Part shown: one piece after another, positions 27,953 to 41,130 of the stretch
Layout of the letters: each line of letters begins with the position of its first letter
Numbering within the stretch: position 1 is the first letter of the stretch
DNA from: Staphylococcus succinus
Lineage (GTDB): Bacteria; Bacillota; Bacilli; Staphylococcales; Staphylococcaceae
Reading direction: 5' to 3'
DNA length: 64,000 nt
Assembly: GCF_029024945.1 (NCBI RefSeq)
Contig: NZ_CP118976.1
Span: forward strand, 744,001-808,000
Position numbers and translations under genes: made by a program
The notes under the pieces: model-generated
What the model was told of the DNA's origin: nothing
Databases searched by the model: none
What the model saw: only the letters and a program-made list of their open reading frames with translations

Positions 27953-29017
27953 GTGTTAACGATAGAGGAAGTTAAAGCACTTATTGGTGAAGTAAAAGAT
28001 CCAATAATAGATGTACCATTGAAGGAAACAGATGGAATAGTAGATGTTACTATTAAAGAAGAAATTGAGCACGTAAGTGTTAAAGTCGCTATGGCTCAAT
28101 TAGGTGGACAGCCACAATTAAATTTACAAATGGCTATCGTAGAGGTATTAAAAGAAAATGGTGCAAACACTGTAGGAATTAGATTTGAAGAATTGCCAGC
28201 TGAAAAGGTTGAAGCTTATAGGGGCTCAAGCGATGATCAACCGCAAACTATCGAAGGTTTATTGTCCAAAGATAATCCTGTTGAATTTATAGCGATTGCG
28301 TCTGGTAAAGGTGGCGTCGGTAAATCAACTGTCGCAGTTAACTTAGCAGTATCATTAGCTAGAGAAGGTAAAAAAGTTGGTTTAGTAGATGCAGATATTT
28401 ATGGCTTTAGTGTTCCAGATATGATGGGTATTGATGAAAAGCCAGGTGTTCAAGGCAAAGAAATCATACCTGTAGAACGCTATGGTGTAAAAGTGATTTC
28501 AATGGCATTCTTTGTTGAAGAGAATGCGCCAGTAATATGGAGAGGGCCAATGTTGGGTAAAATGCTCACTAACTTTTTCACTGAAGTAAAATGGGGAGAA
28601 TTAGATTATTTGATTTTAGATTTACCTCCAGGCACGGGGGATGTTGCGCTAGATGTACATACAATGTTGCCTTCAAGTAAAGAGATTATTGTAACAACAC
28701 CACATCCTACAGCAGCATTTGTAGCAGCAAGAGCTGGTGCAATGGCTAAACATACAGAACATTCTATTTTAGGTGTGATTGAAAATATGTCTTATTTCCA
28801 AAGTAAAGAAACAGGGAATAAGGAATACGTTTTTGGAACAGGTGGCGGAGAAAAATTAGCAGAAGAACTACAAACAGACGTGTTAGGTCATCTACCATTA
28901 GAGCAACCATCATGGAATCCTAAAGATTTTGCACCTTCAATTTATCAAGCTGACGATAGACTTGGTGAAATATATCAATCTATGGCACAAAAGATCATAG
29001 ATAAGACTACAAAATAG
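27953..29017 (+). CDS. Mrp/NBP35-family P-loop ATPase, SalA-like, without cysteines
   Basis: 354-aa protein with an N-terminal MIP18/DUF59 domain (residues 1-90) and a Mrp ATPase domain. The Walker A is ASGKGGVGKST (about 115-125) with the deviant lysine of MinD/Mrp proteins, and DLPPGTGD follows at about 223. The start is a GTG behind GGGGG. Fe-S carriers of this family (ApbC) use a C-terminal CXXC; here that place reads ENMSYFQSKETGNKEY and the whole protein has no cysteine. B. subtilis SalA, a regulator of AprE expression, has the same lack as I recall. Annotation as an Fe-S carrier is therefore doubtful. It lies directly upstream of the rrn operon. Confidence 0.88.
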   Translation: MLTIEEVKALIGEVKDPIIDVPLKETDGIVDVTIKEEIEHVSVKVAMAQLGGQPQLNLQMAIVEVLKENGANTVGIRFEELPAEKVEAYRGSSDDQPQTIEGLLSKDNPVEFIAIASGKGGVGKSTVAVNLAVSLAREGKKVGLVDADIYGFSVPDMMGIDEKPGVQGKEIIPVERYGVKVISMAFFVEENAPVIWRGPMLGKMLTNFFTEVKWGELDYLILDLPPGTGDVALDVHTMLPSSKEIIVTTPHPTAAFVAARAGAMAKHTEHSILGVIENMSYFQSKETGNKEYVFGTGGGEKLAEELQTDVLGHLPLEQPSWNPKDFAPSIYQADDRLGEIYQSMAQKIIDKTTK

Positions 29018-29030
29018 AGCTGTTTATTAA

Positions 29031-29067
29031 ATGAAGAGAAATTAATTTAATTTCTCTTCATTTTTTA
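29031..29067 (+). terminator. terminator after the Mrp/SalA-like gene
   Basis: ATGAAGAGAAATTAA / TTAATTTCTCTTCAT followed by a T-run. Confidence 0.88.
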
Positions 29068-29165
29068 TTGCAATTATTTAAAATGATGGTAAAATAGTTT
29101 CTTGTGACCGCAAAAGAAATGTTTTGAGACCGGCACAGCAAAATTAAAAAAGATGATATAAAGTA

Positions 29166-29194
29166 TTGACTTTGTACTTCGAACTTGATATTAT
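29166..29194 (+). promoter_or_regulatory. rrn promoter P1
   Basis: TTGACT, a 17-base spacer and TATTAT, about 320 bases upstream of 16S. Confidence 0.75.
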
Positions 29195-29335
29195 ATAAAA
29201 GTCGTCAAAAACGACAAAAACATTATTTAATTCAATTTCAAAAAAAGTGTAAAAAATATACTTGTAATCTTCGAAATAATATATTAATATTATTAAAGTA
29301 ATGTTAAATGATTGTTACGAAATATTAATTTTCTA

Positions 29336-29365
29336 TTGACACAATGTTGAAAGAAATGATATGAT
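29336..29365 (+). promoter_or_regulatory. rrn promoter P2
   Basis: TTGACA, an 18-base spacer and TATGAT. A boxA-like ACATTGAAAACT follows at 29388-29399, the usual place for rRNA antitermination signals. Confidence 0.75.
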
Positions 29366-29389
29366 AATAAAGCAATTATTCAAATGAAC

Positions 29390-29416
29390 ATTGAAAACTG
29401 AATCGCAATATGTCAA
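29390..29416 (+). other. 16S processing stalk, 5' strand
   Basis: The segment ATTGAAAACTGAAT...CAATATGTCAA is complementary to 31115-31140 in the 16S-23S spacer. The two strands form the long helix around pre-16S that RNase III cuts. Confidence 0.8.
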
Positions 29417-29511
29417 CGTTAATTCCGAACACAACATTAAATTGTTGGTTCAAACGTGTTAGAGATAACACACAAATTAGTATTTTATGAGCTAATCAAA
29501 CATCATAATCA

Positions 29512-31074
<1,563 letters not shown>

Positions 31075-31114
31075 ATTCGGAACATCTTCTTTAGAAGATG
31101 ACAGAGGAATAACA

Positions 31115-31140
31115 TTGACATATTGTATTCAGTTTTGAAT
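31115..31140 (+). other. 16S processing stalk, 3' strand, in a spacer without tRNA
   Basis: TTGACATATTG and ATTCAGTTTTGAAT complement the leader at 29390-29416. The whole 16S-23S spacer (31067-31349) contains no tRNA-Ile or tRNA-Ala gene. A second ACATTGAAAACT copy at 31171-31182 begins the 23S stalk, which pairs with 34304-34331. Confidence 0.8.
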
Positions 31141-31349
31141 GCTCATTGGAGTATTCAGTGCATAATTTGTACATTGAAAACTAGATAAGTAAGTAAAATA
31201 TATAGATTTTACCAAGAAAAACCGAGTGAATTAGAGTTTTAAATAAGCTTGAATTCAAAAAGAAATAATCGCTAGTGTTCGAAAGAACACTCACAGATTA
31301 ATAACATTTTGGGTTTTTAACCGACTTCGTCGTGTTAAAAGTCAAAAAA

Positions 31350-34272
<2,923 letters not shown>

Positions 34273-34303
34273 TATTAAACCAGTTTTGATTGGTAACTTT
34301 TAA

Positions 34304-34331
34304 ATTTTACTTACTATCTAGTTTTGAATGT
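34304..34331 (+). other. 23S processing stalk, 3' strand
   Basis: ATTTTACTTACTATCTAGTTTTGAATGT is complementary to the spacer segment 31171-31200, closing the pre-23S helix. Confidence 0.75.
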
Positions 34332-34352
34332 ATAATTTCATACATTTCATTG

Positions 34353-34467
34353 TCTGGTGACAATGGCAAAGAGGTCACACCTGTTCCCATGCCGAACACA
34401 GAAGTTAAGCTCTTTAGCGCCGATGGTAGTCGGACTTACGTTCCGCGAGAGTAGGACGTTGCCAGGC
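34353..34467 (+). rRNA. 5S ribosomal RNA
   Basis: 115 bases starting TCTGGTGACAATGGC and ending GTTGCCAGGC, with the conserved CCCATGCCGAACACAGAAGT. Confidence 0.96.
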
Positions 34468-34478
34468 ATTGTAATTAT

Positions 34479-34553
34479 TCCACAGTAGCTCAGTGGTAGA
34501 GCTATCGGCTGTTAACCGATCGGTCGTAGGTTCGAGTCCTACCTGTGGAGCCA
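34479..34553 (+). tRNA. tRNA-Asn (GTT)
   Basis: Acceptor stem TCCACAG/CTGTGGA, anticodon loop CTGTTAA and encoded CCA. First of six tRNA genes behind 5S. Confidence 0.96.
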
Positions 34554-34556
34554 TAT

Positions 34557-34628
34557 GGCCCCGTGGTCAAGCGGTTAAGACACCGCCCTTTCACGGCGGT
34601 AACACGGGTTCGAGTCCCGTCGGGGTCA
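34557..34628 (+). tRNA. tRNA-Glu (TTC)
   Basis: Starts GGCCCCGTGGTCAAGCGG; anticodon loop CTTTCAC; T-loop GGTTCGAGTCC. CCA is not encoded. Confidence 0.95.
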
Positions 34629-34637
34629 TACAATATT

Positions 34638-34713
34638 GGAGGATTAGCTCAGCTGGGAGAGCATCTGCCTTACAAGCAGAGGGTCGGCGGTTCGAACCCG
34701 TCATCCTCCACCA
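34638..34713 (+). tRNA. tRNA-Val (TAC)
   Basis: Starts GGAGGATTAGCTCAGCTGG; anticodon loop CTTACAA; ends with encoded CCA. Confidence 0.96.
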
Positions 34714-34731
34714 TCTTTAACTTAATAGCGC

Positions 34732-34815
34732 GGAGGGGTAGCGAAGTGGCTAAACGCGGCGGACTGTAAATCCGCTCCTTCGGGTTCGGCAGTTCGAATC
34801 TGCCCCCCTCCACCA
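34732..34815 (+). tRNA. tRNA-Tyr (GTA)
   Basis: 84 bases with the long variable arm of class II tRNAs; anticodon loop CTGTAAA; encoded CCA. Confidence 0.95.
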
Positions 34816-34819
34816 TTTA

Positions 34820-34894
34820 TGGGCTATAGCCAAGCGGTAAGGCAACGGACTTTGACTCCGTCACGCGCTGGTTCGAATCCAGCTAGCCCAGCCA
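34820..34894 (+). tRNA. tRNA-Gln (TTG)
   Basis: Starts TGGGCTATAGCCAAGCGG; anticodon loop CTTTGAC; encoded CCA. Confidence 0.95.
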
Positions 34895-34897
34895 TTA

Positions 34898-34970
34898 GAG
34901 CCATTAGCTCAGTTGGTAGAGCATCTGACTTTTAATCAGAGGGTCAGAGGTTCGAATCCTCTATGGCTCA
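34898..34970 (+). tRNA. tRNA-Lys (TTT)
   Basis: Starts GAGCCATTAGCTCAGTTGG; anticodon loop CTTTTAA; CCA is not encoded. Last tRNA of the array. Confidence 0.95.
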
Positions 34971-34977
34971 CTCTATT

Positions 34978-35007
34978 GCATTCCTCTTTTGAGGGATGCT
35001 TTTTTTG
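34978..35007 (+). terminator. terminator of the rrn-tRNA operon
   Basis: GCATTCCTC / GAGGGATGC (one G-U pair) with loop TTTT and a seven-T run. Confidence 0.9.
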
Positions 35008-35269
35008 TATACTTATTTATAATATAGTCAATTCAATTGATATGTAAATGGGATATTAACTGAAAATTATAAAAAATTTTTATATACATAAATATGACTA
35101 AAAACCTTTAAAATAGGCAGTATGGCTCGTTTTTATGAATTATAAATCATTATTATGTTTTAATATGTAAAATGCAAAATTTATAAGGATGTTTGGCTAA
35201 TGAATTGGCTTGAATCTTCTATGTGTTTAGATTATTCTAGTATCACACGAAGACAAAGGGGTTTTAAAC

Positions 35270-36175
35270 ATGGACAAGAAAATAGAAATTATTGGCGCGC
35301 CTTCTACATATGGTCAACGAAAACTTGGTGTCAATTTAGGACCAGATGCAATAAGATATGCTGGACTTGTAGAGCGTATTAGAGCAATTGGTTTATCAGT
35401 AGAAGATACTGGTAATATTGAGGTACCAACGATTGATTTAGATAAATTTAATTCTGAACAAAATGGATTACGTAATTTAGAAGAAATTATAACAGTTTCA
35501 AATAATTTAAGTGAAGCAGTATCAAAGAGCATAGAGAAAAATCATTTTCCATTAACGTTAGGTGGAGATCATTCTATTGCCATTGGTTCTATTTCTGGAG
35601 TTAGCAAGCATTATGATAATCTAGGGGTGATTTGGTATGATGCCCATGGAGATTTGAATATACCTGAAGAGTCACCATCCGGTAATATTCATGGCATGCC
35701 ATTACGTGTGTTAGCTGGTGACGGCGATGAACAGCTTGTAAACATTTCGAATTATACACCTAAAGTCAAACCAGAACATATAGTGCTCATAGGTATGAGG
35801 GATTTAGATGAAGGAGAACGCCGTTACATAAAAGAAAATAATATTAAGACCTATACAATGGCTGATGTAGACCGTTATGGTATTCAACAGATTATTGAAG
35901 AAACAATTGAATATTTAGAACATAAAACAGATGGTATTCATTTATCTTTAGATGTCGATGGTTTAGATCCAGTAGAAACACCAGGGACAGGTACGAGAGT
36001 ATTAGGTGGATTAACATATAGAGAAAGTCACTTCGCTTTAGAGTTATTACATAGCTCTAATTTAATTACTTCAATGGATATCGTTGAAGTAAATCCACTA
36101 ATTGACCAAAATAATCATACAGCGGAACAAGCAGTAAGTTTAGTAGGCAGCTTTTTTGGAGAAACACTTTTATAA
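35270..36175 (+). CDS. rocF: arginase
   Basis: 301-aa ureohydrolase that splits arginine to ornithine and urea. The two-manganese site is visible: GGDHS (about 98-102), DAHGD (124-128) and LDVDGLDP (about 228). The ATG follows AAGGGG by eight bases. It is a single-gene unit after the tRNA terminator. The 262-base gap upstream is very AT-rich and holds its promoter, which I cannot pin down. Ornithine from this reaction could feed staphyloferrin A synthesis, though this link is only inferred. Confidence 0.95.
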   Translation: MDKKIEIIGAPSTYGQRKLGVNLGPDAIRYAGLVERIRAIGLSVEDTGNIEVPTIDLDKFNSEQNGLRNLEEIITVSNNLSEAVSKSIEKNHFPLTLGGDHSIAIGSISGVSKHYDNLGVIWYDAHGDLNIPEESPSGNIHGMPLRVLAGDGDEQLVNISNYTPKVKPEHIVLIGMRDLDEGERRYIKENNIKTYTMADVDRYGIQQIIEETIEYLEHKTDGIHLSLDVDGLDPVETPGTGTRVLGGLTYRESHFALELLHSSNLITSMDIVEVNPLIDQNNHTAEQAVSLVGSFFGETLL

Positions 36176-36186
36176 AAATATTATAG

Positions 36187-36226
36187 ATAAAACTGGTATG
36201 GCGTAAGCTGTATCAGTTTTATTAAT
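36187..36226 (+). terminator. terminator after rocF
   Basis: AAAACTGGTA / TATCAGTTTT (one G-U) with a ten-base loop and a short T-rich tail. Confidence 0.7.
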
Positions 36227-36315
36227 TTTACTGGGAAAAGCAATACTAAATATGACAGTTAGTGTTATGATTGGTATAATATATAGCATGGGAATAGAAT
36301 ACCGGAGGAGATGTT

Positions 36316-37122
36316 ATGGATTTATCCAATTTTTTTGATAACTGGAGTACAGTGAAAATTATTGCCGGTGTACTCGACTTACTCATAGTATGGTATGTAC
36401 TTTATCTTCTCATCACAGTTTTTAAAGGTACAAAAGCCATTCAATTATTAAAAGGCATTGTAGTAATCGTTATTGGTCAACAAGTGAGTAAAATGTTAAA
36501 TTTAACAGCCACATCCCGTTTATTTGATTTAGTGATCCAATGGGGTGTTTTAGCTTTAATCGTGATATTCCAACCAGAAATTAGACGAGCATTAGAGCAA
36601 CTAGGACGAGGTAGTCTTTTTAAACGTTATTCGTCCAATTTAAATAGTGATGAAGACAAACTTATTTCATCAGTATCAAAAGCCGTACAATATATGGCTA
36701 AACGTCGTATAGGAGCATTAATCGTGTTTGAAAAAGAAACAGGATTACAGGATTACATTGAAACAGGTATTGCAATGAATTCAGAAATATCTCAAGAACT
36801 ATTAACAAACGTATTTATACCTAATACCCCATTACATGATGGTGCGATGATTGTTCAGGAGAATAAAATAGCAAGTGCGGCAAGTTATTTACCACTATCA
36901 GATAGTGCAAAAATTGCTAAAAGTTTAGGTACAAGACACAGAGCAGCAGTTGGCATATCTGAAGTATCAGATGCATTTACGGTAGTTGTATCAGAAGAAA
37001 CTGGTTCAATCTCAGTTACATTTGATGGCAAATTAAGAAAAGATATTTCAACCGAAGCTTTTGAAGAATTATTAGCTGAACATTGGTTTGGCACACACTT
37101 TCATCAGAAAGGTGTGAAGTAA
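36316..37122 (+). CDS. cdaA: diadenylate cyclase CdaA (DacA)
   Basis: 268-aa membrane-bound enzyme that makes c-di-AMP from two ATP. Three N-terminal helices (about residues 13-80) precede the DAC domain, with the catalytic DGAMI at about 175 and TRHRAA at about 204-209. GGAGGAG precedes the ATG. It is the first gene of the conserved cdaA-cdaR-glmM operon; c-di-AMP controls potassium, osmolyte uptake and wall stress in staphylococci. In S. aureus the gene is called dacA. Confidence 0.96.
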   Translation: MDLSNFFDNWSTVKIIAGVLDLLIVWYVLYLLITVFKGTKAIQLLKGIVVIVIGQQVSKMLNLTATSRLFDLVIQWGVLALIVIFQPEIRRALEQLGRGSLFKRYSSNLNSDEDKLISSVSKAVQYMAKRRIGALIVFEKETGLQDYIETGIAMNSEISQELLTNVFIPNTPLHDGAMIVQENKIASAASYLPLSDSAKIAKSLGTRHRAAVGISEVSDAFTVVVSEETGSISVTFDGKLRKDISTEAFEELLAEHWFGTHFHQKGVK

Positions 37123-37123
37123 A

Positions 37124-38056
37124 ATGTTAGAAAGTAAATGGGGATTAAGATTAATTGCACTTGTATTAGCGCTTGTATTTTTCTTATCAGCAAATAATAT
37201 GTTTGGTAATATATTTGATGCTGACCACCTTGGACAGAAATCAACTGATACCATTCAAGATGTTCCTGTTCAAGTAAAGTATAACAATGAATCTTTATAT
37301 GCGAGCGATGTTCCTAATAAGGTGGATGTAGAAATATCTGGGCCACAGTCACAGGTGCTTAAAGCTGAAAATGGAGAAAATATTAAAGCAGTATTAGACC
37401 TCAGAGGACAAAAAGCAGGGAACCACACTGCTCAATTCCAAGTTAATGGTCTTAATGAAGATATTGACTATAATGTTAAACCTAAAGAAACCACAGTTAG
37501 CCTGGAAAAAAAAGTTCATAAAACATTGAAAGTAGAACCAGATGTAAGTAATAGTGATTTGAATTCTGATTTTAAAGTCGGTGATCAAACTGTTTCACCA
37601 GATTCTGTTGAAGTGACAGGTGGTCAGGATCAAATTGATAATATAGCTTATTTAAAAGCAACATATAAAAATAAAAGTAAGATTTCTAAAGATACTACAG
37701 ATGTAGCAAAAATTACAGCCTTTGATAGAAACTTAAATAAAATTAATGTTTCGGTACAACCAGAAGAAGTTAATTTGAGTGTTAAGGTAGAAGATTACAG
37801 TAAAAAAGTTAAAGTGAAACCGAAAACTATAGGTACTTTATCAAATGGGCTAGAATTAGATAATGTCAGTTTAGACAATGAAGAAGTTGAAATTTATGGT
37901 AATAGAGATGATTTAGATGACATTGATTCTTTGACAGCTGAAGTTAATTTGGATGGTGTGACTGAATCAACTGAAAAACATGTAAAATTCAAATTACCTG
38001 ATGGAGTATCTAAAGTAGAACCTAAAGCAACAGATGCTAAGATTACAATTAAGTAG
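37124..38056 (+). CDS. cdaR: CdaR (YbbR-domain regulator of CdaA)
   Basis: 310-aa protein with one N-terminal membrane helix (about residues 7-25) and an extracytoplasmic part made of YbbR repeats; the recurring VEISGP/VEVTGG/VEIYGN strands mark repeat boundaries. CdaR binds and modulates CdaA. It starts one base after the cdaA stop, so translational coupling is likely. It has no catalytic motif. Confidence 0.94.
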   Translation: MLESKWGLRLIALVLALVFFLSANNMFGNIFDADHLGQKSTDTIQDVPVQVKYNNESLYASDVPNKVDVEISGPQSQVLKAENGENIKAVLDLRGQKAGNHTAQFQVNGLNEDIDYNVKPKETTVSLEKKVHKTLKVEPDVSNSDLNSDFKVGDQTVSPDSVEVTGGQDQIDNIAYLKATYKNKSKISKDTTDVAKITAFDRNLNKINVSVQPEEVNLSVKVEDYSKKVKVKPKTIGTLSNGLELDNVSLDNEEVEIYGNRDDLDDIDSLTAEVNLDGVTESTEKHVKFKLPDGVSKVEPKATDAKITIK

Positions 38057-38084
38057 ATTTCTTATAATAAAGGAGACATAAATA

Positions 38085-39437
38085 ATGGCAAAATATTTTG
38101 GTACAGATGGCGTAAGGGGCATAGCAAATAAAGAATTAACACCAGAACTTGCGTTTAAATTAGGGCGTTATGGTGGCTATGTTTTAGCACATAATAAAGG
38201 TGAAGATCACCCTAAAGTACTAGTAGGTAGAGATACACGAGTGTCAGGTGAAATGTTAGAGTCAGCATTAATTGCAGGGCTTATTTCAATTGGCGCAGAG
38301 GTTATGCGTTTAGGCATTATTTCTACGCCAGGTGTTGCTTATTTAACTCGTGAGATGGAAGCTGAACTAGGTGTCATGATATCTGCATCGCATAACCCAG
38401 TTGCAGATAATGGAATCAAATTTTTTGGTTCAGATGGTTTTAAATTATCAGATGACCAAGAACAAGAAATTGAAACACTATTAGATCAGGAGAATCCAGA
38501 ACTACCTAGACCAGTAGGCGAAGATATTGTTCATTACTCTGATTATTTTGAAGGTGCTCAAAAATATATTAGCTATCTAAAATCAACAGTTGATGTTGAC
38601 TTAGATGGAATGAAGATTGCTCTAGATGGCGCCAACGGTTCAACTTCATCTTTAGCACCATTTTTATTCGGTGATTTAGAAGCTGATACAGTTACTGTTG
38701 GATGTAATCCAAATGGTTATAATATAAATGAAAATGTTGGTTCAACACATCCTGAAACATTAGCAAAATTAGTCGTTGAATCTGAGAGTGATTTTGGCTT
38801 AGCGTTTGATGGCGATGGTGATAGACTTATTGCTGTTGATGAAAATGGCGACATTGTAGATGGTGATCAAATCATGTTTATTATCGGTCAAGCAATGTCA
38901 AAAAACCAAGAACTTAATGATAATATGATTGTTTCTACAGTTATGAGTAATTTAGGTTTTTATAAAGCTTTAGAAAATGAAGACATTCAGTCAAACAAAA
39001 CTAAAGTGGGCGATCGCTACGTTGTAGAAGAAATGAGACGAGGTAATTATAATTTAGGTGGCGAACAATCAGGACATATTGTTTTAATGGATTATAATAC
39101 TACTGGTGATGGCTTGTTAACAGGTGTTCAATTAGCCAGTGTAATCAAAATGACTGGTAAACGATTAAGCCAACTTGCAAGTCAAATGAAAAAATATCCT
39201 CAATCATTGGTCAACGTACGTGTTACAGATAAGTATCGTGTTGAAGAAAATATAGATGTACAAGAAGCTATGACAAAAGTAGAAGTAGAGATGAATGGAG
39301 AAGGTCGTATATTAGTTAGACCTTCAGGCACAGAACCACTTGTACGTGTTATGGTTGAAGCTGCAACTGATGAAGATGCACAACGTTTTGCACAAACGAT
39401 TGCAGATGTAGTTCAAGAAAAAATGGGATTAGAATAA
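38085..39437 (+). CDS. glmM: phosphoglucosamine mutase GlmM
   Basis: 450-aa alpha-D-phosphohexomutase that turns glucosamine-6-phosphate into glucosamine-1-phosphate for UDP-GlcNAc. The phosphoserine loop SASHNP lies at about 100-105 (Ser102), the metal loop DGDGDR at about 240 and the phosphate-binding [11 protein letters not shown] near 408. AAAGGAG precedes the ATG. Third gene of the cdaA operon, followed by a terminator. It works one step after GlmS, which is encoded 6 kb downstream. GlmM is also known to inhibit CdaA by direct contact. Confidence 0.97.
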   Translation: MAKYFGTDGVRGIANKELTPELAFKLGRYGGYVLAHNKGEDHPKVLVGRDTRVSGEMLESALIAGLISIGAEVMRLGIISTPGVAYLTREMEAELGVMISASHNPVADNGIKFFGSDGFKLSDDQEQEIETLLDQENPELPRPVGEDIVHYSDYFEGAQKYISYLKSTVDVDLDGMKIALDGANGSTSSLAPFLFGDLEADTVTVGCNPNGYNINENVGSTHPETLAKLVVESESDFGLAFDGDGDRLIAVDENGDIVDGDQIMFIIGQAMSKNQELNDNMIVSTVMSNLGFYKALENEDIQSNKTKVGDRYVVEEMRRGNYNLGGEQSGHIVLMDYNTTGDGLLTGVQLASVIKMTGKRLSQLASQMKKYPQSLVNVRVTDKYRVEENIDVQEAMTKVEVEMNGEGRILVRPSGTEPLVRVMVEAATDEDAQRFAQTIADVVQEKMGLE

Positions 39438-39464
39438 TAAGACGTGTATAGTGATTAACACGAA

Positions 39465-39506
39465 TAAGCTACCGATCAAGTATCATTGTCGGTAGCTATT
39501 TTTATT
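39465..39506 (+). terminator. terminator of cdaA-cdaR-glmM
   Basis: AGCTACCGA / TCGGTAGCT with a T-rich tail. Confidence 0.85.
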
Positions 39507-39540
39507 TTATTAATGCATTATTATACGTCTGCAACATAAT

Positions 39541-39583
39541 AAAACCGAGAGATACTTAGATTTAAGTATCTCTCGGTTTTTAC
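39541..39583. terminator. terminator of the mannitol operon (bidirectional)
   Basis: AAAACCGAGAGATACTTA pairs with TAAGTATCTCTCGGTTTT. It sits immediately after the mtlD stop. Confidence 0.9.
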
Positions 39584-39586
39584 TTG

Positions 39587-40690
39587 TTATAGTACATTAT
39601 ATTCTTTAACGATTTCAGTCGCTAATTGATCATCTATCTTAGCGTAATTTTTTAAGAATGCTTCGACACCATGAGCGTTAATATAATTATTTTTTTCAAC
39701 AGTTTCTTCATCATTTGTATCATCATATTTCAATAATAATGCTGCTGCTTTTACTAAGCCATCATGTTTTAAGTTGTTTTTGTATAAATAATTTAATGGT
39801 TTAATAATACGGTCTTGTGGACCAATTTTACGAATAGAACCACGTCCTACACGCGTCACTTCATCAGAAAGGTTGGCATTTTTAAAACGATCAATAATTT
39901 TTTCGACATATTGTACCTGCTCTTGTTCTGTAAAGTTAAACTCACTTGTGATGTACTGACTTGTTTCATTTAATACATTTTGTAAACCATATCTGATATT
40001 TTCATCATTTACTGCTTCTAAAATCGTTGTTTGATTATGATAGCTTCCTGCATAGGCAAGGTAAGCATGTCCTGTATTTACGGTTAAAAGTTTTCTTTCA
40101 ATGTAAGGCGTTAAATTATCAACATACTTAATGTGATTTAATTCTGGACCGAACCATGCATCTTTTTCAACCACCCATTCATAGAAAGGTTCAACCATTA
40201 CATCTAAAATATTTTCATTTGTTTGTAATGGAACGATTCGATCAACAGCTGAATTGGCAAAATGAATATGATCACCGAGAGGCCCAGTTAAATCTAAAAT
40301 TGCTTTTTTCAAAGTGTTAGTTGCCATAATTGCATTTTCACATGCAACTATATTTACAGGTGTTTCCTTTTCTTTTAAATAGGAAGCAAAAGATTTAGCG
40401 ATAATTGGTAAAATATTAACGCCCACAGCAGTTGTAATTAAATCAGCCTCTAACACAGCTTGTCTCAAGCTATCAGAAGGCGCTGCTGAATTAATGGCAT
40501 CAACATTGTGTACACGTGTTGTTGTATGTGCTTCATCAGCTAAAATAACGTCATATTCATGTACTTCATCTAATTTATTAATAATATCGGTATTAACATC
40601 TGCAAAAGTTACTTTCACATTGTTGTCAGCTAATATATAACCAATAAAACCTCGACCAATATTTCCAGCACCAAAGTGTAATGCTTTCAT
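39587..40690 (-). CDS. mtlD: mannitol-1-phosphate 5-dehydrogenase
   Basis: 367-aa NAD-dependent long-chain dehydrogenase converting mannitol-1-phosphate to fructose-6-phosphate. The N-terminal nucleotide-binding motif [11 protein letters not shown] lies at about residues 7-17; [15 protein letters not shown] carries the catalytic lysine region. Its ATG overlaps the mtlF stop by one base. Last gene of mtlA-mtlR-mtlF-mtlD. Confidence 0.97.
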   Translation of the reverse strand: MKALHFGAGNIGRGFIGYILADNNVKVTFADVNTDIINKLDEVHEYDVILADEAHTTTRVHNVDAINSAAPSDSLRQAVLEADLITTAVGVNILPIIAKSFASYLKEKETPVNIVACENAIMATNTLKKAILDLTGPLGDHIHFANSAVDRIVPLQTNENILDVMVEPFYEWVVEKDAWFGPELNHIKYVDNLTPYIERKLLTVNTGHAYLAYAGSYHNQTTILEAVNDENIRYGLQNVLNETSQYITSEFNFTEQEQVQYVEKIIDRFKNANLSDEVTRVGRGSIRKIGPQDRIIKPLNYLYKNNLKHDGLVKAAALLLKYDDTNDEETVEKNNYINAHGVEAFLKNYAKIDDQLATEIVKEYNVL

Positions 40691-41124
40691 TATGCATCAG
40701 CCTCCTCAAAGACTTGTTTAATTTCTTCAGCAGACGAAGCATTTACGATACGCTCTACATTTTCTTCTTCGCTAAAAGTGATTGCGATTTGTGAAAGTAA
40801 ATCCAAATGCTCACCATCTTTACCAGCAATACCTACAACAACTTTCACTTCTTCGCCGTCCCAGTCAACGCCTTCAGGTATTTGGATTAAAGTAAGTCCA
40901 GATTTTAATACACTTGTTTTAGCTTCATCAGTACCATGTGGGATAGCTAAGCCATTGCCCATAAATGTAGTCACTATTTCTTCACGGTCTTTCATTGCTT
41001 GAATATATGCTTCTGTCACAGCACCACTTGATACTAAAGCTTGTCCTGCTTTTTCGATTGCTTCGTTTTGTGTTCCAACTTTTTGGTTAATAAATATATT
41101 TTCATTACTGAATAATTCGCTCAT
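40690..41124 (-). CDS. mtlF: PTS mannitol-specific EIIA component
   Basis: 144-aa phosphocarrier. The phosphorylated histidine is His63 in GLAIPHGTD. It accepts phosphate from HPr and passes it to the EIIB cysteine of MtlA. It is tightly packed between mtlR and mtlD in the same operon. Confidence 0.96.
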   Translation of the reverse strand: MSELFSNENIFINQKVGTQNEAIEKAGQALVSSGAVTEAYIQAMKDREEIVTTFMGNGLAIPHGTDEAKTSVLKSGLTLIQIPEGVDWDGEEVKVVVGIAGKDGEHLDLLSQIAITFSEEENVERIVNASSAEEIKQVFEEADA

Positions 41125-41130
41125 TTTTCT

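Noticed and set aside
35054..35068. CodY-box-like TATTAACTGAAAATT upstream of rocF
   Set aside because: Three mismatches to AATTTTCWGAAAATT in a very AT-rich gap are expected by chance.
35200..35382. ORF overlapping the start of rocF in another frame
   Set aside because: It overlaps rocF by over 100 bases and its product looks like an out-of-frame translation; rocF has the better ribosome site.
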